Source of the DNA: Nymphaea colorata
Lineage: Eukaryota; Streptophyta; Magnoliopsida; Nymphaeales; Nymphaeaceae
Length of the DNA stretch: 64,000 bases
Assembly (NCBI RefSeq): GCF_008831285.2
Contig: NC_045149.1
Location: forward strand, 1,056,001 to 1,120,000
Direction of reading: 5' to 3'
Shown here piece after piece: positions 11,448 through 23,300 of the stretch (its first letter is position 1; each line of letters opens with the position of its first letter). A program made the translations under genes and the position numbers. The notes below the pieces were generated by a model. It ran no database searches. It was given only the letters and a program-made list of their open reading frames with translations, and was not told the DNA's origin.

Positions 11448-14400
11448 TGTTAGGCACGTCACCGGTTGAGCTAGAAAGTCTGAACCAAGTACGCCCTAAG
11501 TTCCCAAGACCTTCTTGAGGGCTAGTCTAAAAACCAAAAATCCTATGCAAATTATAACAATAGAGCTACCCGGCCGGACAAACCCCGGCGCAAAATCCCT
11601 TAGGACAGGAATACAAGTGCGGTTGCCCTTTCCAAACCCTATCTACGGTTAATCCTACTACAAACACAGTTAAGGATTAAGGCTGTACAAACGCAAGTGA
11701 TACAATGGAATAGATCACCCTCAACTCACTCACAAACCAAACACACCACGCTAACTTACAAACCACGCCCAACAAAAGCAAATGGGTGGTCGGCCCCTTG
11801 TGATCGTGTCTCGGGCAAGAGGGCCCTCGAGGTACCACAGTGAGGAGCTAGGCCGAAGCCCTGGGCTAAAACAGCAAAAGAAGTAAACTAGATGCTACCT
11901 AAAACTGAAAGCAAAGAACACCCTCCCGAATCTACAAGAGGGAGTGCAGGGAGTTACCGGCCAAGGGAGTGCCTTGGCTGTGCCGAATAGGGACACGGGG
12001 CAAAGACCGATCCCCAGGCAATACAGCTACGAATCAAGAATTCCACTTGAGGAGAGCCTCCACGGAGATCGCTGCACGGGCGGACGGGCTGGTGGGATGA
12101 GCGGCCTGGACAGCCGCCTGCTGTCGGGTGGAAGGGTCGGCGAGAAGCGCGCAACCGGGGCAGCCGCCTGCTGCCGGGCGCCGAGAGGAAGGGGCAACCG
12201 CCTGTCGCCGATGGCGCGTGCTGGACGCTGCGGTAGTGCCGAGGGGGGCGAGTGCCGAGTAGCGACAACACCTACCTGCCTGGCTCCGGAAGTGGCTCGG
12301 CCATGGGTGTCGGCAGAGGAGGGCCGACGACGATGGTGCTGGCCGAGGTCAGCTAGCGGTGCGCTAGCGTCGTCGGCTATGCCTGGTCCCTAGCCACGGT
12401 CGGGCTGGCTTGGACTGGCGGGGCTCTATGGGTAGGCCAGTCAGGTCAAGTTGGGCTTAGGGCTAGGGTCGGCCAAGAGGTCTTGTAGCTTAGGTGCAGA
12501 ATGGGATACCTAACTAGTAGGTGGGCTTAGTTGGGTGACTTAGGAGGTGAAGAATAGGCTCGGGTCAAGGGTCTCTGTTGACCAAATGATGAGGGGGGTT
12601 AGATTAAGTAAGTGGCTACCACTGAACTAAGCTTAGTGAGTTCGGGTGGGCTAGGTGAAGTGAGTCACTCGAGGTAGGCTCGAGTCAACCAAGTTAGGTT
12701 TAGAAGAGTTCGGGTTTGACCTAGTACCTATTGAGCTGAGAGAGGTTAAGTCAAGACGACTTAGGTCAAGGCCGAAATGAGGTGTTGACTAGGGGAGAGG
12801 TCCGGTCAAGGGTGCCTAGCTAGGTTAGGGTTAGGTAGGGCTAGTTGAGCTAAGGGAGAGGCGTCGGATTCTTGCCACGTGGCAAAATCTACGGACCAGA
12901 CAGAGTGCGCTAGAAGGATCCCTAGCGATGAGGAGAAGAAGTCAACTTTCCTAAAGCTAAGGAGAGTAACCGGTGAGGAGTTTGCGAGAGAGGGGGTCGT
13001 GAGCTAGTGGGTCTCAAGGCTCCTCTCGAGAAGGGAGATGAAGACACGTGTGAAGATCGAGGGCTAGAGAGGGCTGCGGTTAAAGGTAAGGGTGAGGTGG
13101 CCAACGCGTGGGCGAGTCTTGGGGGACTTGCGCTAAAAGGTAGGAAAGGGGGTCCGCGATTGAGGGGAGTGGCGAGCGGAGAGGGGAAAGTGGTTGGTGA
13201 GGTGGCAGGTCGTGAGGGCCTAGTGGAGGAGGTGGCTCGTGAGCTGGAGGACGAGCTGGTTGAAAGACAAGGGGATGTTGACACGTGGCAAAAGCAAGGG
13301 TTCCGATTAGACCTACCTGGTTCGAGCCGAGAGTCAAGTGAGTTCGTTCCACGGATTGCCTCGGTTAGGTTCGAGTACGTCCTTCCCTTTTGACCAAGTT
13401 GCCCTTGTCAAATCACCTCGGGCTTTCACGGAATTGAGGACAGAGATGTTCTAAGGCGCCGGAATTAATGGCTACGCCGGAATGTGCAGCAGTCGCGTGA
13501 ATCTTAAGCTTTTCCGGCAAGGAGACGATCTCTCAACTCCACCGTCCGAATGCACTGAAATTAGGGTATCTTGATTCTCTTCGCCTAGCGATTCCGATGG
13601 ACTACCTTGTGGATGGTTCTCCCGGTCAGAACTGGAGTTTCCTTTGATCTTATACCTGCTGGACCGAAAGAGAATGGGGAAGAAGCCGAGCCTTTCCTTG
13701 GCAGATTTCGGGGCTCTTCCACCGTTAAAGCGTACCAACTTGTGGCTAGATTAAGCCTAGAGATCGTCAAGCTTCTTCAAGACGAATGTGAGACAATCTA
13801 GAGTAGTTTTCACAGCGTGACTCAAGCCTTACTCACGGGTATGCCGAGAGGAAGACAGAGATGTCGGGCGAACACTCCCCTAGATTAATCCCAACGTTAC
13901 TCTAGAAGAAGACGAGGGAATCTAAAGACTAACCTTTGTGCCGTCGTGTGTTGAAACCGTGATCGGATTCAACCTTCCCAATACAATGCCGGTCTCTCAA
14001 CTCCTTCGTGCTCAAGAAGAAGGCACCATACCTTGCTGGAATACTTCCAAAAGGGGAATTTGCCGGGGACAAGGGAGGGATCACCGCCGGTAGGAGGGAG
14101 ATCCGCCACAAGCCGTTCTACTTGGAACCTTGGTCGATTCGATGCCGGAGTTCCTAAGCACTTCAATGGAGAAGAAGGTCGCCACGGGCCAAGGGGGCGC
14201 GAAGGGGGAGAAGACACCAAACTCTCGCACGGGAGAGAAGATGGGAGACTTAGAGAAAATGAAAACTCGAGAGAGGAGAGAGAGTAAAACTTGCAAAATG
14301 CCTTAATTCATTAATCTTCGATCCTTTGTACATAGATCCAAATGTTTAAATACTATCCCTATTTGATCCGTCCACAAATCTGAACTAGATCTACTACCCA

Positions 14401-14964
14401 TGACCCATTTACATCTGCGCCAAGCACCACCTGCTAGGCTAGGTTCCTACTTCAAAATGCAAGAGAGACACCCAATCCTAAGTGCAAAAACAAAGTGTTA
14501 AAAGCAAACCAGGCCTAGCGCCCTACGAGTCAAGCAAACCTAAAGTCCCTGAGCCTTGTGAGCCCAGGGCGGGGACCTCGTGAGGGTTGCCGCCCTCACT
14601 TCGGTTTTGGCACAAGAGCTTGGTCTGGTTGACCGAGCTATGCCTAAGACTAACGGGTCTTAGATCGCCTCAAGGGCCGTGGGAATTCAGACTCACTTGT
14701 GGGTCAAACTTGTCTAGTTCGGTGAGCCCTACATTAGAATCAAGGACACACTGAGATTCGCCTAGCTTGAACACCTCTTCGGACCTAGTTGCTCCTCCCG
14801 CTCCTCCCGCTGCAACTGGTTGTGGTGCTGCTTTAACCTCCTTGGGATTAGCTTCAATGTACTGAAGAGATCGAGCCCATAATTCTGACGCCTTACGCTT
14901 CCGCCGACTGGGTTCGGCCTGCTCGGTCCCTGCTGGGTCTGAACCTAGGGGTTGGTCCGTAACA
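11448..14964 (-). repeat. 3' LTR of the gypsy chromovirus (3517 bp)
   Basis: Direct-repeat partner of 20398-23854. Read on the minus strand, it starts with about 620 bp that include the end of the polyprotein frame, then a TATA-like box, then about 2.9 kb of R-U5, rich in TAGG/CTAGG-type words. It has 13, 38 and 9 bases that the other LTR lacks (near 12090, 12593-12630 and 14800), which exactly explain the 60-bp length difference. Confidence 0.95.
14345..14352 (-). promoter_or_regulatory. TATA-like box in the gypsy 3' LTR
   Basis: The minus strand reads TATTTAAA here, and the same octamer is kept in the other LTR at 23244-23251. It is the best TATA candidate in the LTR and lies about 615 bp from its minus-strand start, which would place the U3/R border shortly after. 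No experiment supports it. Confidence 0.35.
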
Positions 14965-15836
14965 GATTCCCCCTCCCTACCTTGCGCTTGTCCTCGAGCG
15001 CTGGAAGAGGGAAAGCGATAAGCAATTGACCCAAATTCTTCCCAAGAAGTACCCCTGTCGGGTCCTTCCCATTCCACGAGTACCTCGTGCCTGGTTCTTC
15101 CCTGTCGCTGAACATATCTGTGTTTTAAAATTCGATAGGGAGTAGGCATACTATCCGGCACCTGCTCTATGAGTGTGGGTACATCCCCCTGATGAGGCTT
15201 AAGCCTAGTAACATGGAAGACGGGGTGCACTAATGCTGTCCTGGGAAGACCAAGTCTGTAGGTGGCCTTCCCTACCTTCTGCAATACTGGATATGGGCCA
15301 TAATATCGAGGTAATAACTTGGAATATGGTTGACCCATCAACGATTTCTGCTTAAGAGGCAACCTCTTAAGCCAAACGTACTCGCCCACCTCAAACTCGC
15401 GATCCTTCCTACCTTTGTTGTAGACCTGCTTCATGCGGTTTTGCGCCTTGGTAATATTGTGCTTTAGGGACTCTAATACTTCTTCCCTTGTGCGCAATTC
15501 GCAGTCAACACTATCATCTTTTGCGGTACCTCCTTCGTATCGTGGAATCAATGGAGGGGGAAATCCATAGACGCCTTCATAAGGGGTCATCCCTGTTGAC
15601 GAGTGTAGACTCGTATTGTACGACCATTCTGCCCATGACAGATACTTGACCCAAGTAGTTGGTCGTTCACCCGCAAAGCATCTCAAGTATGTTTCCAAGG
15701 ATCGATTAATGATTTCACTTTGCCCATCAGTTTGTGGGTGGTGAGTTGTACTAAAATTGAGCGTCCTACCCATGTTCTTCGTATACTCCTGCCAGAATGC
15801 ACTGAGAAAGATGGAGTCTCGGTCACAGATGACTGA
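14670..15836 (-). pseudogene. Gypsy integrase C-terminal half and chromodomain
   Basis: The frame continues from the upstream segment after a TAG at 15837-15839. It carries the integrase glutamate region (HHPQTDGQSEIINRSLETYL), the GPYPVL and HPVFHVTRLK blocks, then a chromodomain (HEVLVEWEGPDRGTSWEEF) and a charged tail with SRRKRKAS. The last 98 codons, including the tail, lie inside the 3' LTR, which begins at 14964. Chromodomains of this group are thought to guide integration to modified chromatin. Apart from the stop, no frameshift was found. Confidence 0.93.
14965..14981 (-). other. Polypurine tract of the gypsy element
   Basis: The minus strand reads GGTAGGGAGGGGGAATC right before the 3' LTR. 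It lies inside the open polyprotein frame, so it is both primer tract and coding sequence. Confidence 0.85.
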
Positions 15837-16973
15837 CTATGGCATTCCGTGGAGTTTACCGACATACTCCTGGTAGACGCCGGCCACTAATGGCCCTTGA
15901 TATAACCTGGGCAAGGGGGCAAAGTGACTATACTTCGTGAGCCGATCAACTACAACCAACATTGCCTCTTTCCCTTCAGAACGGGGCATGACATCGATGA
16001 AGTCCATAGTGACATCGGTCCACGGCTTTGTGGGTATGAGAAGAGGGTGCAAATGGCCTGGAGGTTTAATTGCCTCATACTTTTCTCTTTGACATACCAC
16101 ACATTTCTTCACGTAATTCTGCACTTCTGCCTTTATTCCTCGCCACCAGAACTGGGCTTTTATTCGGCTAAGGGTCTTAGCGACCCCTTCATGACCCACT
16201 GCTGGGGTCTCATGAAAATGATGCAGGAGTTCCTGCTTAACCCCAAAATCAGGAGGGACAACTGCTCTATCCTTCCTGTACAAAAGATCCCCTCTGACCG
16301 AATAGAGAGTGATGGAAGCCGGGTTCTGCTTAATCGAAGACTTGATTAGCCTGAGTGACGGGTCATTCTGTTGGTCTTGGGCTAATCGATCCCAAATGTC
16401 AGTTTCCACCACCGAAAGAGTCATAAGCTGTTCGGTCAGGCGTGAAAGGGAATCTGCCGCCTTGTTCTCAAGACCCTTTTTATATTCTATCTCGAAATCA
16501 TACCCCAAGAGTTTCGCTAGCCACCTTTGCTGCGTGGGAGTAGATACACGTTGCTTAAGCATATACTTAAGACTATTCTGGTCGGTCCTGACAATAAATT
16601 TGCGTCCAATCAAATAAGGACGCCATTTTTCCACCGCAATGACGATTGCAAGCAACTCTTTCTCGTAAGTAGAAAGAGGTTTCGCCCGGCTAGTTAGGGC
16701 CTTTGACATGTATGCGATGGGATGACCCTCCTGTCCGAGTACTGCTCCTATGCCTACTTCACATGCATCTGTCTCGATTGTAAAAGTCTTCGAGAAGTCG
16801 GGAAGCGTGAGTACTGGTGCGGTCATCAGGGTTGCTTTAAGCTTCTCAAAAGCAACCCTAGATTTTTCGGTCCACTGAAATGCTCCCTTCTTTAGCATTT
16901 GGGTAAGAGGTTGCGCGATGATTCCATATCCCTGAATGAACCTCCTATAATACCCTGTTAGACCAAGGAAGCC
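15837..16973 (-). pseudogene. Gypsy RNase H and integrase N-terminal half
   Basis: The same frame as its neighbours lies between the stops at 16974-16976 (TGA) and 15837-15839 (TAG). RNase H residues are present: TIETDACEVGIGAVL, STYEKELLAIV, VRTDQNSLKYM and the ADSLSR end. The integrase zinc-binding region (HHFHETPAVGHEG, then CVVCQREK) and the first catalytic aspartate (VTMDFIDVMP) follow. The second catalytic aspartate lies just past the TAG stop (SVICDRDSIF). Confidence 0.93.
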
Positions 16974-19313
16974 TCATAGACGCTTAAGATCTTTGGGCAG
17001 TGGCCATTTTTCCATGGCTTGCAATTTTTCGGGGTCTGCCCTAACCCCCTCTCGCGACACTATGTGCCCGAGATAGCCTATCGAAGATTGCCCAAAACTG
17101 CATTTGGACATCTTCGCAAATAACTGATGCTCCTGAAGAATACCCAATGTAATTTCCAAGTGCCTTTGGTGTTGTTCTTCGTCCTTGCTATAGATGAGAA
17201 TATCGTCAAAAAATACCAAGATGAAGTCACGTAGATGCGCCTGGAAAACATCATTCATACACCGTTGGAAAGTAGCTGGTGCGTTTGTTAGTCCAAAGGG
17301 CATTACTAAGAATTCATAGTGCCCGTCGTGTGTGCGAAATGCAGTCTTCAAAATGTCTTCATCAAACATACGGATCTGATGATAGCCGGCCCTAAGATCA
17401 ATCTTAGAGAATATCGTGGTGCCGGCCAACTCATCCAATAATTCATCTATAACCGGTATGGGGTGCCGATCCTTAATGGTCACCTCATTGAGCGCCCTGT
17501 AGTCAATACAAAATCTCCAAGTGTTATCTTTTTTCTTCACCAAAAGGACAGGTGAGGAAAAAGGACTACAACTGGGCCGAATGATGCCACTTTGTAGCAT
17601 CTCTTTCACTAGGCGCTCAATCTCTGCCTTCTGGCTGTGCCCATACCTATAAGGCCTGAAGTTCACAGGCTCTGCACCTTGTGCAAGGATAATTCGATGA
17701 TCATAGGCTTGCTTAGGTGGTAAGCCTTTTGGCTCATCGAATAATGCTGGAAATCCATCAAGAACCATTTGAATTTTGGGAGGAATCGGTTCATCTACCT
17801 TTTCCTCCGATCTTGGGACATCAGTTGCTAAAGTGAGGACCCAACATGCCGGTTGCTCTTGCTGAATGGATTTAAGAGCAGCTTTGGGTCCCGTTGAATC
17901 GGCAAGTCCTTGCAATGTGATAGACTCTTCATTGTATTCGGGGATGAAAGTCATAGTGAAATTCTTTACATCCCAGTGGATATCCTTCCAAGTAAGAAAC
18001 CATGGCATGCCCATTATCAAGTCGACTCCTTCAAGTGGGATAACTAGGCAGTCCACTTTGAAGGTCTTCTTCTTTATACTCACCTCAATGCCTTTACCTT
18101 CGTGTTGGCATTTGAGCCTATGTCCCCCTCCCACGATTATAGTTTGGGGCCTGCTTGAGGTGAGACTAATCTTACACCTCTCAGCCGCTTCTGCCGTGAG
18201 AAAGTTTTTGGTAGCGCCATTGTCGAGCAGGATCAAGACCTTTTGTCCATTAATCCGGCCAAAAACACGCATGGCGTTAGCCTTGTAGGGGTCCTGGATG
18301 GAATGGAGAGACTCGGCTTCTTCAGGTTTCTCTTCCTTGGCCGGGGTCTCTTCTTTAATTTTAGGCTCAATTTTCTTGCCTTTTCTTACTTGAACTTCCT
18401 CTTCGGTCGAGGAATCCAAGCTTGAACTCGAGGAGGAATCGCTCTCTGAACTAGAGCTGCTCTCTAGTTCATCTATCACCACAATATTGTGAAGAGCTTG
18501 GCATTGGTGGTATTTATCCCATTTTCCCTCGCACCTATAACAGAAACCCTTTCTTATATACTCCTCTATTTGTTTCAGGGTGAGGTAGCGAGTTGGGAGA
18601 TCACGGCCCTGTCTCTGGTTGGGCCTAAACTCATTCCCTCTGTTGTAGGGAACTAATTCTTTTCCCTGACTACGAAATTCTCTACGAGAAGTAAAGGAGA
18701 ATGAGGGTTTCTTCCTCTGCTTGTCATTCTTTCGAGCCTTCTTTTCTCTCTTTTCTCTCTTCTCAGTTTTTCTTTCTTTTATCCTCTCCTCGTATAATCT
18801 TGCCATTGCGAAACATTCTTCAAGACTGTCGAAGCGATGGATTTTCATTTCTCGTTTGATATCGCTTCGTAGGCCACCCTTGAACGACACAATGAGGGCT
18901 TTCTCTGGCCATTGGACCATGCTAGCTAATCTCTCGAATTGTTTTTGATAAGCAGGCACGGACGTGGTCTGAGTTAAATTCTTGAGATCTTCGTCATAAT
19001 TGATGAACGTAGAATCTCCAAAGTGCAATTGCAGACTGGCTTTATATTTTTCCCATGTGGGATCGGCCGTCTTGTGTTCAAACCATAAGTAATGGGTGGT
19101 AGCTTTGCCAGTCATATTGGCCGTGGCGATTTCAATCCACTCATCATGTGGAACACGGTGGCATAAGAAGAAACGTTCTGCCATGAACAACCACTCTCGA
19201 AGATGCTCCCCATTAAACTTGGGAAAGTCATATTTGATCGAAGGTGTTCGTCTTTCTTCTAGACGCGTGGAGACTCTTCGAGCTCTTCTAGGACGAAGGG
19301 GTGACTCGTCCTC
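16974..19313 (-). pseudogene. Gypsy gag core, zinc knuckle, protease and RT
   Basis: Between the TGA at 19314-19316 and the TGA at 16974-16976 the frame is open, the first methionine being at 19190. The order is: gag core (ATHYLWFEHKTADPTWEKYK), a lysine/arginine-rich linker, a CCHC-like knuckle (CYRCEGKWDKYHQC), a serine/acidic stretch, then protease with LLDNGATKNF, where the usual serine after the catalytic aspartate is asparagine. RT follows, with CIDYRALNEVT, MPFGLTNAPATF, the catalytic FFDDIL and KCSFG. The DNG protease motif may reduce activity, but asparagine occurs here in some elements. Confidence 0.93.
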
Positions 19314-19883
19314 TCATTCAAAAAAATCATATACGGGATTCTGAAGAGTTTGGCCTATTCTTGGGCCACGAGGAGTTCTGTAATACTCACTGTGAGGCTC
19401 GGGTTGATACCTGTCGGGTGGGGGATGCATGAGTCTGCCCCCTTCCGTGCTTGTCCCAACATGTGAAATGTTGTTGGGGTTAATCTCAGTATCAGTTTGA
19501 TAGCCAGGTATTCCTAACAAACCTTTTCCTTTATTTGTATTCGGACCCTGAGTGGTCCTCTCCGCTACCATGGTTTGGGCCTGGTTGGTGGCTAATTGAC
19601 GGAACATAGCCCGAACTTCCTCCATTTCTTTCTGACGATCTAAATTTTGTCGGTCCGTGTCCTTCTTTCTAAAATTTTCCACCTTAGCCATGTCGCTACG
19701 CATTTGTAACAATTCTTTTTCTATGCTTAAAATTCTGCCCAAAGCATAGTCGGGGACTTGGCCCTTTTGAGTAGCCTGAGCCTCCTCTGGTGTGTCGTGA
19801 GGGTTTTCCTCAAGGACTGGCTCATCCGAATTCACATTCTTTTTGGATTTGCCCATTTTAAAAACTTGCGAGGAAAACATCAA
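19314..19883 (-). pseudogene. Gypsy gag N-terminal part
   Basis: The 189-codon frame starts with two methionines, is rich in charged residues and is probably coiled coil around residues 48-105 (RILSIEKELLQMRSDMAKVE). It ends at TGA 19314-19316 after YDFFE. The frame continues in register beyond the stop into the gag core, so this is one nonsense codon in a gag-pol frame of 1738 codons (19883-14670). About 500 bp of leader separate it from the primer site. Confidence 0.85.
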
Positions 19884-20383
19884 GGGTACACCGTAACAAC
19901 TGAGATAACTGTCCTACTAAAGAAAACCAAAATCTGATCCGAAACTGCCACTCTCAATGGAACTAAAATCTGAACTGACCCTCTAACTGTCTAAGCTGTC
20001 ACGCTGCCGCTGCCGTGCGCGAGTCCAAAGGCAAGGGAGACGGGTTGGGCCGCCTAATGCCGCGCTACGCCTTAGTGCCTAGGCAATCACACCTCGGTCT
20101 CGGCCGGGCTGGAAGAGCCTAAATCGCCACACCCACCTGGTGTCTCGACGACGCACCTCGAGCTTAGCTGCCCTCGGGTGTACGATGTGTACAACCCCAC
20201 ACCTGCTAAAAAGGAGCAAGCGAAGCCTAGAACTACGCTAGAAAATCGGAAGCCGAAGAAGACCAATCTGCCTAGAGAACTATTGTCAACGGTCAAAAAC
20301 CTCTGCCTACTCTTCTGCACTGCCCTCTGAAGCCAATTCTTCGTAGGTCCAAGTGCTCAAGCTGACAGACACGCCTCAAGATA

Positions 20384-20395
20384 GCTCTGATACCA
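20384..20395 (-). other. Primer-binding site of the gypsy element (initiator Met tRNA)
   Basis: The minus strand reads TGGTATCAGAGC two bases after the 5' LTR. It is the same initiator-Met primer site that copia element 1 uses. Confidence 0.92.
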
Positions 20396-20397
20396 AT

Positions 20398-23300
20398 TGT
20401 TAGGCACGTCACCGGTTGAGCTAGAAAGTCCGAACCAAGTACGCCCTAAGTTCCCAAGACCTTCTTGAAGGCTAGTCTAAAAACCGAAAATCCTATGCAA
20501 ATTATAACAATAGAGCTATCCGGTCGGACAAACCCCAGCGCAAAATCCCTTAGGACAGGAATACAAGTGCGGTTGCCCTTTCCAAACCCTATCTACGGTT
20601 AATCCTACTACAAACACAGTTAAGGATTAAGGCTGTACAAACGCAAGCGATACAATGCAATAGATCACTCTCAACTCACTCACAAACCAAACAGACCACG
20701 ATAACGAACAAACCACGCCCAACAAAAGCAAATGGGTGGTCAGCTCCTTGTGATCGTGTCTCGGGCAAGAAAGCCATCGAGGTACCACAGTGAGGAGCTA
20801 GGCCGAAGCCCTGGGCTAAAACAGCAAAAGAAGTAAACTAGATGCTACCTAAAACTGAAAGCAAAGAACACCCTCCCGAATCTACAAGGGGGACTGCAGG
20901 GATTTACCGGCCAAGGGAGTGCCTTGGCTGTGCCGGATAGGGCCACGGGGCAAAGACCGATCCCCGGGCAATACAGCTACGGATCAAGAATTCCACTTGA
21001 GGAGAGCCTCCACGGAGATCGCTGCACGGGCGGACGAGCGGCCTGGACAGTCGCCTGCTGTCGGGTGGAAGGGTCGGCGAGAAGCGCGCGACCTGGGCAG
21101 CCGCCTGCTGCCGGGCGCCGAGAGGAAGGGGCAACCGCCTGTCGCCGATGGCGCGGGCTGGACGCTGCGGTAGTGCCGAGGGGGGCGAGTGCCGAGTAGC
21201 GACAACGCCTACCTGCCTAGCTCCGAAAGTGGCTCGGCCACGGGTGTCGGCAGAGGAGGGCCGACGACGACGGTGCTGGCCGAGGTCAGCTAGCGGTGCG
21301 CTAGCGTCGTCGGCTGTGCCTGGTCCCTAGCTACGGTCGGGCTGGCTTGGACTGGCGGGGCTCTATGGGTAGGCCAGTCAGGTCAAGTTGGGCTTAGGGC
21401 TAGGGTCGGCCAAGAGGTCTTGTAGCTTAGGTGCAGAATGGGATACCTAACTAGTAGGTGGGCTTAGTTGGGTGACTTAGGAGGTGAAGAATAGGCTCGG
21501 GTCAAGGGTCTCTGTTGACCAAATGATGAGCTTAGTGAGTTCAGGTGGGCTAGGTGAAGTGAGTCACTCGAGGTAGGCTCAAGTCAACCAAGTTAGGTTT
21601 AGAAGAGTTCGGGTTTGACCTAGTACCTATTGAGCTGAGAGAGGTTAAGTCAAGACGACTTAGGTCAAGGCTGAAATGAGGTGTTGACTAGGGGAGAGGT
21701 CCGGTCAAGGGTGCCTAGCTAGGTTAGGGTTAGGTAGGGCTAGTTGAGCTAAGGGAGAGGCGTCGGATTCTTGCCACGTGGCAAAATCTACGGACCAGAC
21801 AGAGTGCGCTAGAAGGATCCCTAGCAATGAGGAGAAGAAGTCAACTTTCCTGAAGCTAAGGAGAGTAACCGGTGAGGAGTTTGCGAGAGAGGGGGTCGTG
21901 AGCTAGTGGGTCTCAAGGCTCCTCTCGAGAAGGGAGATGAAGACACGTGTGAAGATCGAGGGCTAGAGAGGGCTGCGGTTAAAGGTAAGGGTGAGGTGGC
22001 CAAGGCGTGGGCGAGTCTTGGGGGACTTGCGTTAAAAGGTAGGAAAGGGGGTCCGCGAGAGAGGGGAGTGGCAAGCGGAGAGGGGAAAGTGGTTGGTGAG
22101 GTGGCAGGTCGTGAGGGCCTAGTGGAGGAGGTGGCTCGTGAGCTGGAGGACGAGCTGGTTGAAAGACAAGGGGATGTTGACACGTGGCAAAAGCAAGGGT
22201 TCCGATTAGACCTACCTGGTTCGAGCCGAGAGTCAAGTGAGTTCGTTCCACGGATTTCCTCGGTTAGGTTCGAGTACGTCCTTCCCTTTTGACCAAGTTG
22301 CCCTTGTCAAATCATCTCGGGCTTTCACGGAATTGAGGACAGAGACGTTCTAAGGCGGCGGAATTAATGGCTACGCCGGAATGTGCAACAGTCGCCTGAA
22401 TCTTAAGCTTTTCCGGCAGGGAGACGATCTCTCAACTCCACCGTCCGAATGCGCTGAAATTAGGGTATCTTGATTCTCTTCGCCTAGCGATTCCGATGGA
22501 CTACCTTGTGGATGGTTCTCCCGGTCAGAACTGGAATTTCCTTTGATCTTATACCTGCTGGACCGAAAGAGATTGGGGAAGAAGCCGAGCCTTTCCTAGG
22601 CGGATTTTGGGGCTCTTCCACCGTTAAAGCATACCAACTTGTGGCTAGATTAAGCCTAGAGATCGTCAAGCTTCTTCAAGACGAATGTGAGACAATCTAG
22701 AGTAGTTTTCGCAGCGCGACTCAAGCCTTACTCACGGGTATGCCGAGAGGAAGACAGAGATGTCGGGCGAACACTCCCCTAGATTAATTCCAACGTTACT
22801 CTAGAAGAAGACGAGGGAATCTAAAGACTAACCTTTGTGCCGTCGTGTGTTGAAACCGTGATCGGATTCAACCTTCCCAATGCAATGCCGGTCTCTCAAC
22901 TCCTTCGTGCTCAAGAAGAAGGCACCGTACCTTGCTGGAATACTTCCAAGAGGGGAATTTGTCGGGGACAAGGGAGGGATCACCGCCGGTAGGAGGGAGA
23001 TCCGCCACAAGCCGTTCTACTTGGAACCTTGGTCGATTCGACGCCGGAGTTCCTAAGCACTTCAACGGAGAAGAAGGTCACCACGGGCCAAGGGGGCACG
23101 AAGGGGGAGAAGACACCAAACTCTCGCACGGGATAGAAGATGGGAGACTTAGAGAAAATGAAAACTCGAGAGAGGAGAGAGAGTAAAACTTGCAAAATGC
23201 CTTAATTCATTAATCTTCGATCCTTTGTACATAGATCCAAATGTTTAAATAATATCCCTATTTGATCCGTCCACAAATCTGAACTAGATCTACTACCCAT

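Noticed and set aside
12922-13284. 120-codon serine-rich minus frame in the LTR, repeated at 21821-22183
   Set aside because: It is the complement of the previous frame, of low complexity, and lies in a region expected to be R-U5.
13007-13393. 128-codon plus-strand frame in the gypsy LTR, with an equal one at 21906-22292
   Set aside because: It is kept in both LTRs only because the LTRs are nearly identical. It is antisense to the element, GC-rich and without a known domain.
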